Shown here: positions 26,438 to 35,283 of the stretch, piece after piece
How positions within the stretch are numbered: the stretch's first letter is position 1
Layout of the letters: every line of letters starts with the position of its first letter
Assembly: GCA_019639135.1 (NCBI GenBank)
Contig: JAHBSL010000002.1
Coordinates: 1 to 64,000, forward strand
Reading direction: 5' to 3'
From: Acidobacteriota bacterium
Lineage (GTDB): Bacteria; Acidobacteriota; Blastocatellia; Pyrinomonadales; Pyrinomonadaceae
Length of the DNA stretch: 64,000 nt
Position numbers and translations under genes: made by a program
The notes under the pieces: generated by a model
The model's input: only the letters and a program-made list of their open reading frames with translations
Database searches by the model: none
What the model was told of the DNA's origin: nothing

Positions 26438-27514
26438 ATGAAGGTACTTTTCGCAGCCGGAGGCACCGGCGGACATATTTTCCCGGCGATCGCCGTCGCA
26501 AACGAGGTTTTGCGACGGGATGAGACGTCTGAGGTATTGTTCGTCGGCACGGCCCGCGGGCTTGAGACGCGGATCGTCCCCGAAGCGGGCTTTCAGCTTT
26601 CGCTGATAAACAGTGCGGGGCTTAAGAACGTCGGGTTCGTTGGCAAGTTGAAAGGCCTTTCCGTGCTGCCGAAAAGCTTCATCGAGGCGCGGCAGATCAT
26701 CAGACAGTTTCGGCCGCACGTCGTTGTCGGAGCTGGCGGCTATGTTTCAGGGCCGGTGCTTCTAATGGCGGCGATAATGGGTGTGCCGACACTGGTTATG
26801 GACTCGAACGCGCTCCCTGGCTTTACGAACCGCCAACTCGCGAGATTCGTCGATAAAGCGGCGCTGACCTTCGAAGCGTCTTTGCCTTACTTCGGCAAGA
26901 AAGGCGTTGTGACGGGGAATCCGGTCAGAAAAGAATTCTTCGAGGTTCCCCCGAAGGAGCGAGGCGAGGTCGCTCACTTGCTCATCTTCGGCGGTTCACA
27001 GGGTGCTCGGGCTATCAATAATGCTATGACCGATGCCTTGCCGCATCTTGGGGAACTGAAAGACCGGCTGACGATAACGCACCAGACCGGCGAGGCCGAT
27101 TTTGAGAAGATACGCGAACTTTACAGTCGTTCGGATTACCCGATGGCGGATGTTAGGCCGTTCATCGCAAATATGTTCGAAGAGTTTGCGAGAGCAGACC
27201 TTGTGATCTGCCGTGCGGGAGCAACGACATGCGCTGAACTCGCCGCCGCAGGCAAGGCCTCGATAATGATCCCGTTACCGACCGCCGCGGATGACCATCA
27301 GCGGAAGAATGCAGAAGCGCTCGAAGAAGGCGGAGCGGCAAAGATGCTCCTGCAGGCTGACCTTAATGGCGAAACGCTCGCGGACATGATTCGCTCAACG
27401 ATCGGTGATGCCGAAAAGCTTTCCGAAATGGAGGCCGCGGCAAAGGCGATGGGCCGAGCGGACGCGGCCGAGCGAACCGCGGACATAATAGAGGAACTGA
27501 GGAACAGCATTTGA
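26438..27514 (+). CDS. murG: UDP-GlcNAc:lipid I N-acetylglucosaminyltransferase
   Basis: The 358-aa GT28 enzyme turns lipid I into lipid II at the inner membrane face. The glycine loop FAAGGTGGHIFPA at the N-terminus, GAGGYVSGPV, GGSQGARAINNA and the C-terminal donor-site motif CRAGATTCAELAAAGKASIMIPLP with DDHQRKNA are all present. ATG 26438 is preferred; an in-frame GTG 9 bp upstream would add three residues. The stop lies 12 bp before the inverted-repeat element at 27527. Confidence 0.97.
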   Translation: MKVLFAAGGTGGHIFPAIAVANEVLRRDETSEVLFVGTARGLETRIVPEAGFQLSLINSAGLKNVGFVGKLKGLSVLPKSFIEARQIIRQFRPHVVVGAGGYVSGPVLLMAAIMGVPTLVMDSNALPGFTNRQLARFVDKAALTFEASLPYFGKKGVVTGNPVRKEFFEVPPKERGEVAHLLIFGGSQGARAINNAMTDALPHLGELKDRLTITHQTGEADFEKIRELYSRSDYPMADVRPFIANMFEEFARADLVICRAGATTCAELAAAGKASIMIPLPTAADDHQRKNAEALEEGGAAKMLLQADLNGETLADMIRSTIGDAEKLSEMEAAAKAMGRADAAERTADIIEELRNSI

Positions 27515-27526
27515 TCGAAGCGGTTT

Positions 27527-28027
27527 TTAACGCAAAGACGCGAAGGAGCAAGGTCGCAATGTAGGTAATTTTTATGGTTTGTATTCACGCATTTACCTAT
27601 GAATGAGAACGAATTGAGTAAGATCATCCTCGAATCGGATATTGAAGTTCATAAGACACTTGGTGGGCCGGGACTTCTTGAAAGTGTATATGAGGAGTCG
27701 CTCGCCTGGGAGTTGAAGTCCCGCGGTGTTAGCGTACAGCGTCAGGTCGAGGTCCCGATCAAATACAAGGGCCGCGTACTGACCGCGCTTCTTCGGCTCG
27801 ATCTTCTTGTGGAGCGTTTGGACATCGTCGAGGTAAAGGCAGTTGCGATCTATAGCAAGATATTCGAGGCACAAGCCTTAACGTATTTGCGGCTAATGAA
27901 TCTGCGACTCGCGTTAGTCATGAACTTCGGAGATGTGCGGATCAGTTCCGGAACGCACCGAGTGGTCAATGAATTATGAGCACCAAATTGACTTTGCGTC
28001 TTTGCCCCATTGCGACTTAGCGTTAAG
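27527..28027. mobile_element. Inverted-repeat element carrying a GxxExxY gene
   Basis: Imperfect terminal inverted repeats bound 501 bp. The left arm 27527-27561 begins TTAACGCAAAGACGCGAAGG. The right arm 27992-28027 reads, inverted, TTAACGCTAAGTCGC and onward. The only gene inside is the GxxExxY CDS. There is no transposase and I could not identify a target-site duplication. The element separates murG from murC inside an otherwise compact operon and has no obvious T-run terminator. Mobility is inference. Confidence 0.65.
27599..27979 (+). CDS. GxxExxY protein (PD-(D/E)XK nuclease-like), copy 2
   Basis: The 126-aa protein carries GLLESVY (residues 25-31) and intact putative active-site residues Asp68 (LRLDLLV) and Glu78-x-Lys80 (IVEVKAV), with Gln92 behind. 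It is a clear but divergent relative of the protein at 10020. The family is assigned to the PD-(D/E)XK nuclease fold; its role is not known. The gene lies inside an inverted-repeat element of a different repeat family from that around copy 1. A start at ATG 27599 leaves a full-length domain. It has no expected link to cell-wall synthesis. Confidence 0.9.
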   Translation: MNENELSKIILESDIEVHKTLGGPGLLESVYEESLAWELKSRGVSVQRQVEVPIKYKGRVLTALLRLDLLVERLDIVEVKAVAIYSKIFEAQALTYLRLMNLRLALVMNFGDVRISSGTHRVVNEL

Positions 28028-28071
28028 AAAAAGTTGAAGACATGCGCTTAGAGTTTATAGAAGGAAGCTAG

Positions 28072-29460
28072 ATGTTTAGACACGTTAAGAAAATACATTT
28101 CATCGGCATTGGCGGTATCGGAATGAGCGGTATTGCCGAGGTACTTGCAAGCCTAGGATTTGAGGTCTCGGGTTCGGACATAAAGCGTTCGAAAAATACC
28201 GACCGCCTTGAGCAGAACTTCAATGTCAGGATTTTCGAGGGCCACGCGGCGGAGAACGTAGGTGATGCACAAGTCGTCGTCTATTCGTCCGCGGTGCGGC
28301 CGGATAATCCCGAGATCGTTAGGGCAAAGGAGAACGGCATTCCGGTGATCCCGCGAGCCGAGATGCTTGCGGAGTTGATGGTCCTGAAGCCGTACGCTGT
28401 CGCAGTTTCCGGCACACACGGAAAGACCTCAACGACATCGATGGTCGCAACGATCCTGAAACACGCGGGGGTCGATCCGACGACCGTCGTCGGCGGTGTC
28501 GTGGAAACGCTTGGTTCAAATGCACAGGTCGGTTCGTCCGAGTGGTTCGTCACCGAGGCTGATGAAAGCGACCGCTCGTTCCTTATGCTCTATCCGACGA
28601 TCGCTGTGGTGACCAACATCGACAAGGAACACATGGAAAGCTACAAGGGAATGGACGACGTTGTGCAGTGCTTCACGGACTTTGTCAACAAGGTTCCGTT
28701 CTTCGGTGCGGCGATCATCTGCCTTGACGATCCGAACGTACAGTTGATCATTCCAAATATCAAACGGCGCCGTGTGACTTATGGCATGACCGCACAAGCA
28801 GATATCTCCGCTCACGAGATCAAATATACCGACGGCTTTGGTTCGACTTTCGAGGTGTGGAAGGGAACGGAAGTTCTTGGGCGGATCGATCTGCCGGTCC
28901 CTGGCAAGCACAATGTTTATAACGCACTCGCGGCGACCGCCGTTGCGATGGAGCTTGACGTGCCTTTCGCTAAGATCGCCGAGGCGTTCAAGGGCTTCAA
29001 GAATGCCAATCGCCGCTTTCAATTCAAGGGCGATGTCGGCGGCATTACTGTCGTCGATGACTACGGTCATCACCCGACCGAGATCCTTGCAACTCTTGCC
29101 GCAGCCAAGAATGCCGCCGCCGGTCGCAGGACCGTCGTCGCGTTCCAGCCGCATCGCTATTCGCGAACACAGGAATTGATGGACGAGTTCGCGTTGGCAT
29201 TTAACAACGCGGATGTTCTCTACGTTCTCGATATTTACCCGGCGAGTGAGCCGCCGATCGAGGGCATCACGGCCGAGGTGCTGGTAGAGAACATCAAGAA
29301 ATACGGCCACAAGAATGTGACCTACATCGGAGATATCGAAACTGCGGCTGCGAAGATCGTGCCGATCCTTGCTGAAGGCGACCTTGTGATCACGCTCGGT
29401 GCGGGGACCGTGACGCGGCTGTCCGATGAACTTTTGGAAGCTCTCAAGAACCGAGGGTAG
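28072..29460 (+). CDS. murC: UDP-N-acetylmuramate-L-alanine ligase
   Basis: The 462-aa enzyme adds L-alanine to UDP-MurNAc, the first amino-acid step. The N-terminal domain reads [18 protein letters not shown], and the ATP loop is [43 protein letters not shown] and [16 protein letters not shown] with FQPHRYSRT are MurC landmarks. A GAAGGAAG ribosome-binding site precedes the ATG. Normally murC follows murG directly; here a 501-bp element separates them. ftsQ follows by 13 bp. MurB is not present. Confidence 0.97.
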   Translation: MFRHVKKIHFIGIGGIGMSGIAEVLASLGFEVSGSDIKRSKNTDRLEQNFNVRIFEGHAAENVGDAQVVVYSSAVRPDNPEIVRAKENGIPVIPRAEMLAELMVLKPYAVAVSGTHGKTSTTSMVATILKHAGVDPTTVVGGVVETLGSNAQVGSSEWFVTEADESDRSFLMLYPTIAVVTNIDKEHMESYKGMDDVVQCFTDFVNKVPFFGAAIICLDDPNVQLIIPNIKRRRVTYGMTAQADISAHEIKYTDGFGSTFEVWKGTEVLGRIDLPVPGKHNVYNALAATAVAMELDVPFAKIAEAFKGFKNANRRFQFKGDVGGITVVDDYGHHPTEILATLAAAKNAAAGRRTVVAFQPHRYSRTQELMDEFALAFNNADVLYVLDIYPASEPPIEGITAEVLVENIKKYGHKNVTYIGDIETAAAKIVPILAEGDLVITLGAGTVTRLSDELLEALKNRG

Positions 29461-29473
29461 GCAGTAAGATTAA

Positions 29474-30313
29474 ATGGCGAAACGACCGAATGCAGTAAAA
29501 ACTAAGCGGTCCGGCACGGAGCGAAAACGGAAGCCTGCCCGCAACCGTAAGGCCGTCAGCAATGGCGGTGGTTCGGCTCGTGTGCTTCCGCTCATCCTTT
29601 CAATGGCGATGCTTCTTTGCATCGGAGTAATCGGCTATTTCGGGATAAGGACGATCGTCAATTCGGATTTCTTCGTCGTGACGCGGGTCGAGATCTCGGG
29701 AATCGAGCGTGCTCCGCGTGAGACGATAGAGCGAATCGTCAATGCCGAGGCGGCAGAGAACAGCGCATGGACTGCCGACCTCGCGTCGGTCAAAGAACGG
29801 ATCGAGAAGCTGACCTTTGTCCGCTCGGCCTCGGTCTCCCGATGGCTCCCAAATTCGATAATCGTAAGCATCGAAGAGCACAAGCCCGCGGCGGTCGTGC
29901 GGATGAAGAAAGGCGAGTTTCTTGTGACCAAAGATGGCGTCGTTCTCGCCGAAGCGGCCGGGCCGGAACCTGGGCTGCCGGTCGCGATGATCGGCTGGGA
30001 CGAAGAGAAGTCGCAGACGGCGGACAAAGAAAATCTTGAGCGCGTGAAGCTCTATTCAAAGATGATCGAAGATTGGAAGATCCACGGCGTGCTCGATCGC
30101 GTATCGTTGGTCGATCTTTCCAATGTTCGTGTACCTCGGGCGATCGCCGATGAAGGCGGCATTACGGTTTCGCTTGAGGTCGGCAAAGATAGTTTTGGTG
30201 AGAATCTCGAACGCGGCCTCAAGGCGATAGCCGGAAAATCCGCTGATTTTGAAGGCGTCGAGTTGGTCGGCTCGACTCTCAACCTTAAGCCGCGAAAGTC
30301 CGCAGTTAAATGA
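29474..30313 (+). CDS. ftsQ: Cell division protein FtsQ
   Basis: The 279-aa bitopic protein has a long basic cytoplasmic start (about 35 residues rich in Lys/Arg), a membrane segment at about 36-57, then a POTRA domain (FFVVTRVEISGIERAPRETI) and the FtsQ beta domain (LTFVRSASVSRWLPNSIIVSIEEHKPAAVV). It links FtsL/FtsB to the divisome on the periplasmic side. It overlaps ftsA by 4 bp (ATGA), typical of translational coupling. Confidence 0.93.
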   Translation: MAKRPNAVKTKRSGTERKRKPARNRKAVSNGGGSARVLPLILSMAMLLCIGVIGYFGIRTIVNSDFFVVTRVEISGIERAPRETIERIVNAEAAENSAWTADLASVKERIEKLTFVRSASVSRWLPNSIIVSIEEHKPAAVVRMKKGEFLVTKDGVVLAEAAGPEPGLPVAMIGWDEEKSQTADKENLERVKLYSKMIEDWKIHGVLDRVSLVDLSNVRVPRAIADEGGITVSLEVGKDSFGENLERGLKAIAGKSADFEGVELVGSTLNLKPRKSAVK

Positions 30314-31554
30314 ATGTTATGAAGAACGAGATCCACGCGATAGGACTTGATATCGGGACGAGCCGTGTACGGTGCGTTGTTGGCGAAGCCTCCGACAACG
30401 GTTCGTTGAAGGTCGTCGGTATCGGCCGGAGCGATTCACGCGGTCTTCGCCGCGGGATCGTTACCGGAGCGGAAGCCGTTGCCGAGAGTATCCGAAAGGC
30501 TATTGATGAGGCAGAGCGTGTCAGCGGGCTCGAGATCAAAGCCGCTGCAGTAAATCTTTCCGGCGAGCATTTCCGCGGAGAGAATAAGAACGGCGTAGTT
30601 GCCGTCGCCGGCGCCGGTCGCGAGATCAGCAATGAGGATGTTGAGCGCGCTGTAGAGTCGGCTTGCGCTGTTCAGCTACCTTCAGGATGGGAAGTTTTCG
30701 ACCGTGTTGCGCAGGAATTCATCATCGACGGCCAGGACGGCATAACCGAGCCTATTGGGATGAGCGGTTCGCGGCTCGAAGCCCTCGTTCACGTCGTCAC
30801 TGGTCCGAGTGCCGGACGTCAAAATCTTGAGAAGGCGGTCCGGCGAGCAGGTATCGATGTAGAGCGAATGATGATCGAACCGATCGCGGCCGCTGAAAGC
30901 ACTCTGACCGATGACGACAAGGAGTATGGATGTGCGGTCGTCAACATCGGTTCCGAGATCACGAGCCTAAACATCTTCGGCCGCGGGGCAGTCCAGCACA
31001 CCGCGGTGTTCCCGTTCGGCGGATTGCATTTCACAAAGGACCTCGCTGTCGGCTTGCGTGTCTCGATGCAGGAGGCGGCAGAGATCAAACATCGCTACGG
31101 CTGTGTTGCTACTTTTTTGATGGACGACCAGGAGCGGGCGGAAATGATCGAGATAACACCGGTCGGGCGAAGCGAGACGCGCGGGCTTTCGAAAGAGATT
31201 CTCTGCGACATCATGCAGCCGCGAGCGATCGAACTGCTCCAGCATCTTGCGGGCGAGGTCGCGGCCGCTGGAGCGCAGATACCGAGCGGAGTTGTGCTCA
31301 CCGGCGGCGGTTCGATGCCTCGTGGAATGGTCGAGATAGCGGAGCAGGTTTTCGATGCTCCGACCCGCCTCGGGCTTCCTTCTCGGCGAATGTTCGGCGG
31401 CTTGGTCGAGCAGATCGAATCGCCCGAATGGGCGGTCGCTTGCGGACTTGCTCTTCGTTCTTTCCGCGAGCAGATGCGCGAGGGCGGAGGTACTCGCGGC
31501 GGAACGGGCAAACTTGGGGCGTGGTTTGAAAATTTTCGCGAAAAATTTCGATAG
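30310..31554 (+). CDS. ftsA: Cell division protein FtsA
   Basis: The 414-aa actin-like protein tethers FtsZ to the membrane and signals to the septal synthases. AIGLDIGTSRVRCVVGE opens the nucleotide-binding fold; the SHS2 (1C) domain and VLTGGGSMPRGMVEIAEQVF follow. The C-terminus ends in an amphipathic basic segment (GAWFENFREKF) suited to membrane binding. A second Met three codons in is an alternative start. Its stop is 166 bp before ftsZ. Confidence 0.96.
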   Translation: MNVMKNEIHAIGLDIGTSRVRCVVGEASDNGSLKVVGIGRSDSRGLRRGIVTGAEAVAESIRKAIDEAERVSGLEIKAAAVNLSGEHFRGENKNGVVAVAGAGREISNEDVERAVESACAVQLPSGWEVFDRVAQEFIIDGQDGITEPIGMSGSRLEALVHVVTGPSAGRQNLEKAVRRAGIDVERMMIEPIAAAESTLTDDDKEYGCAVVNIGSEITSLNIFGRGAVQHTAVFPFGGLHFTKDLAVGLRVSMQEAAEIKHRYGCVATFLMDDQERAEMIEITPVGRSETRGLSKEILCDIMQPRAIELLQHLAGEVAAAGAQIPSGVVLTGGGSMPRGMVEIAEQVFDAPTRLGLPSRRMFGGLVEQIESPEWAVACGLALRSFREQMREGGGTRGGTGKLGAWFENFREKFR

Positions 31555-31720
31555 TTGGTAATTGTTGACTAGATTTTTTACACAAATGGTTGTATGCTCT
31601 TTTCCCATCAACACTATATATAGTTGATATTGCACTCGTCAGCATTTCACCGAAAACATCGAATTGTTGGTTTCCTGTGTGGGCAGGAATTGATTGGATT
31701 TTGCAAATTAAGGACACGAA
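31555..31720 (+). promoter_or_regulatory. ftsA-ftsZ spacer, possible ftsZ promoter region
   Basis: This A/T-rich 166-bp spacer is unusual in a compact cluster. TTGACT lies at 31565-31570, but no -10 sits at ideal spacing (TTGTAT at 31590-31595 gives 19 bp). ATCAAC (about 31607) and GTTGAT (about 31623) form a 6-bp inverted repeat around an A/T stretch. A separate ftsZ promoter is plausible, not shown. Confidence 0.35.
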
Positions 31721-32833
31721 ATGAACACTAGTGGTATCAAGATGTTTATCGACGAACCGCCCATTACCGGCGCCCGGATCAAGGTGATCGGAGTTGGCGG
31801 CGGCGGCGGGAACGCGGTGAACCGAATGATCGAGGAAGGGATCAAGGGCGTCGAGTTCATCGTTGCGAACACGGACCTGCAGGCGCTGAATGCCTCAAAG
31901 GCCCCGATCAAGATCCAGCTCGGCAATCGCTCGACGCGTGGCCTCGGTGCCGGGTCTAATCCCGACACCGGTCGCGATGCCGCTCTCGAAGATCACGAGA
32001 AACTTCTCGAAGTTCTCGAAGGCTCTGACATGGTCTTTGTCACTGCCGGACTCGGCGGCGGAACCGGGACCGGAGCCGCTCCGATCGTTGCATCGCTTGC
32101 GATCGAGCTTGGTGCTCTTACGGTTGCGGTGGTAACTAAGCCTTTCGGCATGGAAGGAAAGAAGCGGATGGCCCAGGCCGAGCGTGGCCTAGCCGAACTC
32201 CGCGGCTGTGTTGATACCATCATCACGATCCCTAACGCTCGTCTCCGCGAGGTTCAGGAGAATATCACCGTGATGGACGCGTTCAAGAAAGCCGACGAGG
32301 TGTTGCTTCAGGCCGTTCAGGGCATTACAGATCTGATCACGACGCCCGGCGTCGTTAACCTCGACTTCGCCGATGTGACCACGGTGATGAAGGGCCGCGG
32401 CGTTGCCCTGATGGGCGTCGGTTCAGCGAAGGGGCCGGACGCAGCTTCGAAAGCGATGCGCGAGGCGCTTGACTACAAGCTTCTCGAAGAGAACTCGATC
32501 ACCGGAGCCCAGGCCGCTTTGATTAATGTAACCGGAAGTTCGCGGATGCCGCTCGGCGAGATCGAGGACGCGATCGGTATGATCGAAAGCGAGGCCGACG
32601 AGAACGCGGATATCATCTGGGGCAACGTCTTCCGCGAAGATATGGATGACGAGATCAAGGTTACCGTGATCGCGACCGGATTTGATGTGGCGGCCGCGGC
32701 CTCGATGCCGTTGCCGCGGACCGCCGCAATGCCGGTTGCCGCTAACGCTGGCGGCGTTCCTTTCATTCCCGTTGAGCCTCGCGGAAGTGAGGACCTCGAC
32801 GTTCCGACCTTCATTCGTCGGCAGGCGGATTGA
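31721..32833 (+). CDS. ftsZ: Cell division protein FtsZ
   Basis: The 370-aa tubulin-like GTPase forms the Z ring. The N-terminal [17 protein letters not shown], the tubulin signature [13 protein letters not shown] and the T7 synergy region [11 protein letters not shown] are intact. A fairly short linker leads to the conserved C-terminal peptide [13 protein letters not shown], which binds FtsA. AAGGACACGAA precedes the ATG. It closes the dcw cluster. Confidence 0.98.
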   Translation: MNTSGIKMFIDEPPITGARIKVIGVGGGGGNAVNRMIEEGIKGVEFIVANTDLQALNASKAPIKIQLGNRSTRGLGAGSNPDTGRDAALEDHEKLLEVLEGSDMVFVTAGLGGGTGTGAAPIVASLAIELGALTVAVVTKPFGMEGKKRMAQAERGLAELRGCVDTIITIPNARLREVQENITVMDAFKKADEVLLQAVQGITDLITTPGVVNLDFADVTTVMKGRGVALMGVGSAKGPDAASKAMREALDYKLLEENSITGAQAALINVTGSSRMPLGEIEDAIGMIESEADENADIIWGNVFREDMDDEIKVTVIATGFDVAAAASMPLPRTAAMPVAANAGGVPFIPVEPRGSEDLDVPTFIRRQAD

Positions 32834-32883
32834 TCGCTATTAACTTCGCGGTTAACTTTTAGATCATTAGCGGTGGTATCATT

Positions 32884-32899
32884 GTCGTGTGAACACGAC
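32884..32899. promoter_or_regulatory. Perfect 16-bp palindrome over the pdxA start
   Basis: GTCGTGT and ACACGAC flank a GA dinucleotide. The GTG start at 32889 falls inside it. It could be an operator or a start-site hairpin. A later ATG at 32904 would place it in the leader. Confidence 0.35.
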
Positions 32900-33923
32900 T
32901 TCGATGCCGCCGCTTTCATCTTCCGGCCATTCGCGTATCGGGATCACCATCGGCGATGCTGCCGGGATCGGCCCTGAGATCGTGCTTAGATCTCTTGCGG
33001 ACATGGAGTTGCGCGAATCGGCCGAGTTTTTGATCATCGGCGATCTTGCTTTCCTTCGGGCTGAGGTTGACAGGCTTAAGATCGGCATTGAACTTGAGTC
33101 GGGCGAAATGCCAAAGGCCGGGAAGGCTGTAGTTTTTGACCTCCATAACATCTCGGGATCGGTCGTACCCGGAACTGAGAACGCTGTCTGCGGGAAGGCG
33201 GCAGGTGAATATATCGAGGCTGCGGTGAATCTTTGGAGCGAAGGTCGGCTCGACGCGATCGCGACAGCTCCGATCAGCAAGCGGTCGCTCTCGCTAGGCG
33301 GTTATGATTTCCCGGGCCACACGGAGTTTCTTGCGGCATTGACCGGCACTGATCGCTTTGCGATGAGTTTCTTCGCAGGGCAACTTCGCGTTGTACTTCT
33401 TTCGACGCATCTTTCATTAAAGGATGCGATCGCACGTGTAACGCGCGGAAGGCTGGCTGAACTGATCCGCTTTACGTCGGCAGAAATGGCGAAGCTGCTT
33501 GGCCGGTCGGTCAAGATCGCGGTTGCGGGCTTGAATCCACATGCCTCTGAGAACGGAATGTTCGGCACCGAGGAGGCAGCAGAGATGACCCCGGCCATCG
33601 AAGTTTGCCGTGATGAGGGGATCGACGTCTGCGGGCCTTTCGCCGCAGACACGGTTTTCCTAAGGTGCAATTCCGGCGAGTTCGACGCGGTCATAGCGTG
33701 TTATCATGATCAGGCGACGATCGCCGTTAAGTGTCTTTCATTCGGCAAGGGAGTTAATGTTACGCTGGGCCTGCCGTTGATCAGGACCTCGGTCGATCAC
33801 GGCACGGCGTTCGATATTGCCGGCAAGGGCATTGCAGAGCATTCTAGTATGATGGAGGCGATCCGGCTCGCCGGAGAACTCGTCAGAATTAGGAAGGGCG
33901 AGACTGCCGCGAACGCTACTTAA
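32889..33923 (+). CDS. pdxA: 4-hydroxythreonine-4-phosphate dehydrogenase
   Basis: The 344-aa enzyme acts in the DXP-dependent pyridoxal phosphate pathway, oxidising 4-phosphohydroxy-L-threonine. Family landmarks are IGITIGDAAGIGPEIVL, TAPISKRSLSLGGYDFPGHTEFLA with the metal-binding His, GLNPHASENGMFGTEE and CYHDQATIAVKCLSFGKGVNVTLGLPLIRTSVDHGTAFDIAGKG. Usual families have GDPAGIG; here Ala replaces Pro (GDAAGIG). The start is GTG at 32889 or ATG at 32904. It is a single gene after the dcw cluster. Confidence 0.95.
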   Translation: MNTTSMPPLSSSGHSRIGITIGDAAGIGPEIVLRSLADMELRESAEFLIIGDLAFLRAEVDRLKIGIELESGEMPKAGKAVVFDLHNISGSVVPGTENAVCGKAAGEYIEAAVNLWSEGRLDAIATAPISKRSLSLGGYDFPGHTEFLAALTGTDRFAMSFFAGQLRVVLLSTHLSLKDAIARVTRGRLAELIRFTSAEMAKLLGRSVKIAVAGLNPHASENGMFGTEEAAEMTPAIEVCRDEGIDVCGPFAADTVFLRCNSGEFDAVIACYHDQATIAVKCLSFGKGVNVTLGLPLIRTSVDHGTAFDIAGKGIAEHSSMMEAIRLAGELVRIRKGETAANAT

Positions 33924-33935
33924 GTTCGGATTTTC

Positions 33936-33964
33936 TTGACGTCCGCAAGCCTAAGGTGTTAGCT
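33936..33964 (+). promoter_or_regulatory. Sigma70-type promoter of the response regulator gene
   Basis: TTGACG (33936-33941), a 17-bp spacer and TTAGCT (33959-33964) lie about 47 bp upstream of the GTG start, which has TAGGAGCA as its ribosome-binding site. Confidence 0.5.
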
Positions 33965-34010
33965 TTTTGAGGGCAAACCTTCGTTTTCCTTTGTTTTAGG
34001 AGCAATTATC

Positions 34011-35195
34011 GTGAGCAATCGCAAGCTATTGATCGCAGACGACTCTGTAACGATACAAAAGGTCATCAAACTTACCTTCACCGAAGAAGGATACGAGGTC
34101 TTTACGGCCCCAGATGGTGAGTCCGCGATGAGCCTTCTTCGTGCGGAGCGTCCGGATATCGTCCTGGCAGATGTGAATATGCCAGGTCCGGATGGATACG
34201 AAATATGTCGTGCGATCCGTTCGGACGTGAGCGGTCATTTCACACCGGTGGTTCTGCTGGCCGGATCCTTCGAACCATTTGACGAGCAGATGGCCTCGGC
34301 GGTCGGGGCAAGTGCTTCGGTGACCAAGCCTTTCCAATCTATCCGTCAACTCGTTCATCAGGTCAATGAATTGGTTAACAGCAGAGATTCGATGGAAAGA
34401 GAGGGTTCGGTCGAGAGCATTAGGGGCGATGATCCGAATCACTCAGACATCGAGTCGCTCTACCACCGAAGCATTCATGAGATCCCGGCAAATGCCGAGA
34501 CCGTAGAATTCGAGTTCAGCGACCAAGGCCTCGACGATGAGATGATCGAGACCCAGTATTCGTCGACCGCTTTTGAAACAGAGATGCCGATGGCCGGACA
34601 ATTGTACGATGAACACACCGTTCCGCCAGAGACACCACTGACTGAGCAACCAATTGCAAATGTCGAGCGGAGCGGGTCGTCCGAGTCAAGCTGGACAAAT
34701 GGCGATACCGAAGCTGTAGCCGATGTGCCCGCCTACAACTACGAACATAGAACAGATCGTGATGCCGTAACTGACGAGATGACGACCGGCAACTACGCTC
34801 CACATCCCAAGCGAGATGATCTAATTGATAATGAAGCAGAGACCGAGCGTTTGGTCCCGGTTAGTGACGGTTTCGAGTTCGAGCCGGTCGTTCCTCAATC
34901 GGAGAAGTGGTCGCCGCTTGGTCTCGATGATTCATCTACCGGAAAAAATGCTGAGCATTTGGGTGCCGGTAGTCAATTCGAGACCGGGGAATTGCCTTCG
35001 ATGAGCGATTCCAATTGGAACGACATTGACCTCCTTGAGATTCCGGAAGTAGTGCATCCGCCAAATCCGGTTCGCTTCACCACCGAGAGAGAAGCATTAA
35101 ATGCCGAAAGCAATGAAAGGGTGGTCGCCCTTTCCGATGAATTGATCGATCTGATCGCAACGAGGGTCGCAGAAAAGCTCAATCGGACCGCCTAA
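34011..35195 (+). CDS. Response regulator with long acidic tail and C-terminal helix
   Basis: The 394-aa protein starts at GTG, supported by TAGGAGCA. Residues 1-125 form a CheY-like receiver; Asp54 in IVLADVNMPGPDGYE is the phosphoacceptor and Lys in VTKPFQSI completes the site. The next ~240 residues are acidic, disordered-looking and rich in Ser/Thr/Glu, with no output domain I recognise. The last ~22 residues (LSDELIDLIATRVAEKLNRT) form a short amphipathic helix similar to C-terminal helices seen in other multi-domain receivers. It may act as a phosphorylation-controlled scaffold. A strong terminator follows. No kinase is adjacent. Confidence 0.85.
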   Translation: MSNRKLLIADDSVTIQKVIKLTFTEEGYEVFTAPDGESAMSLLRAERPDIVLADVNMPGPDGYEICRAIRSDVSGHFTPVVLLAGSFEPFDEQMASAVGASASVTKPFQSIRQLVHQVNELVNSRDSMEREGSVESIRGDDPNHSDIESLYHRSIHEIPANAETVEFEFSDQGLDDEMIETQYSSTAFETEMPMAGQLYDEHTVPPETPLTEQPIANVERSGSSESSWTNGDTEAVADVPAYNYEHRTDRDAVTDEMTTGNYAPHPKRDDLIDNEAETERLVPVSDGFEFEPVVPQSEKWSPLGLDDSSTGKNAEHLGAGSQFETGELPSMSDSNWNDIDLLEIPEVVHPPNPVRFTTEREALNAESNERVVALSDELIDLIATRVAEKLNRTA

Positions 35196-35216
35196 ACCCG
35201 TTTATCTTAAAGATCA

Positions 35217-35263
35217 GCCGGCCGGTCATCTCGTGCGAGATGAAAACCGGCCGGTTTTGTTTT
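35217..35263 (+). terminator. Strong rho-independent terminator
   Basis: An outer stem CCGGCCGGT / ACCGGCCGG encloses a second perfect stem CATCTCG / CGAGATG, and is followed by TTTTGTTTT. It ends the response regulator transcript before valS. Confidence 0.92.
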
Positions 35264-35283
35264 AGAATCTCAGTTTTATCCAT

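Noticed and set aside
27527..28027. Conventional insertion sequence
   Set aside because: No transposase is present and I found no convincing target-site duplication; the element is described by its inverted repeats only.
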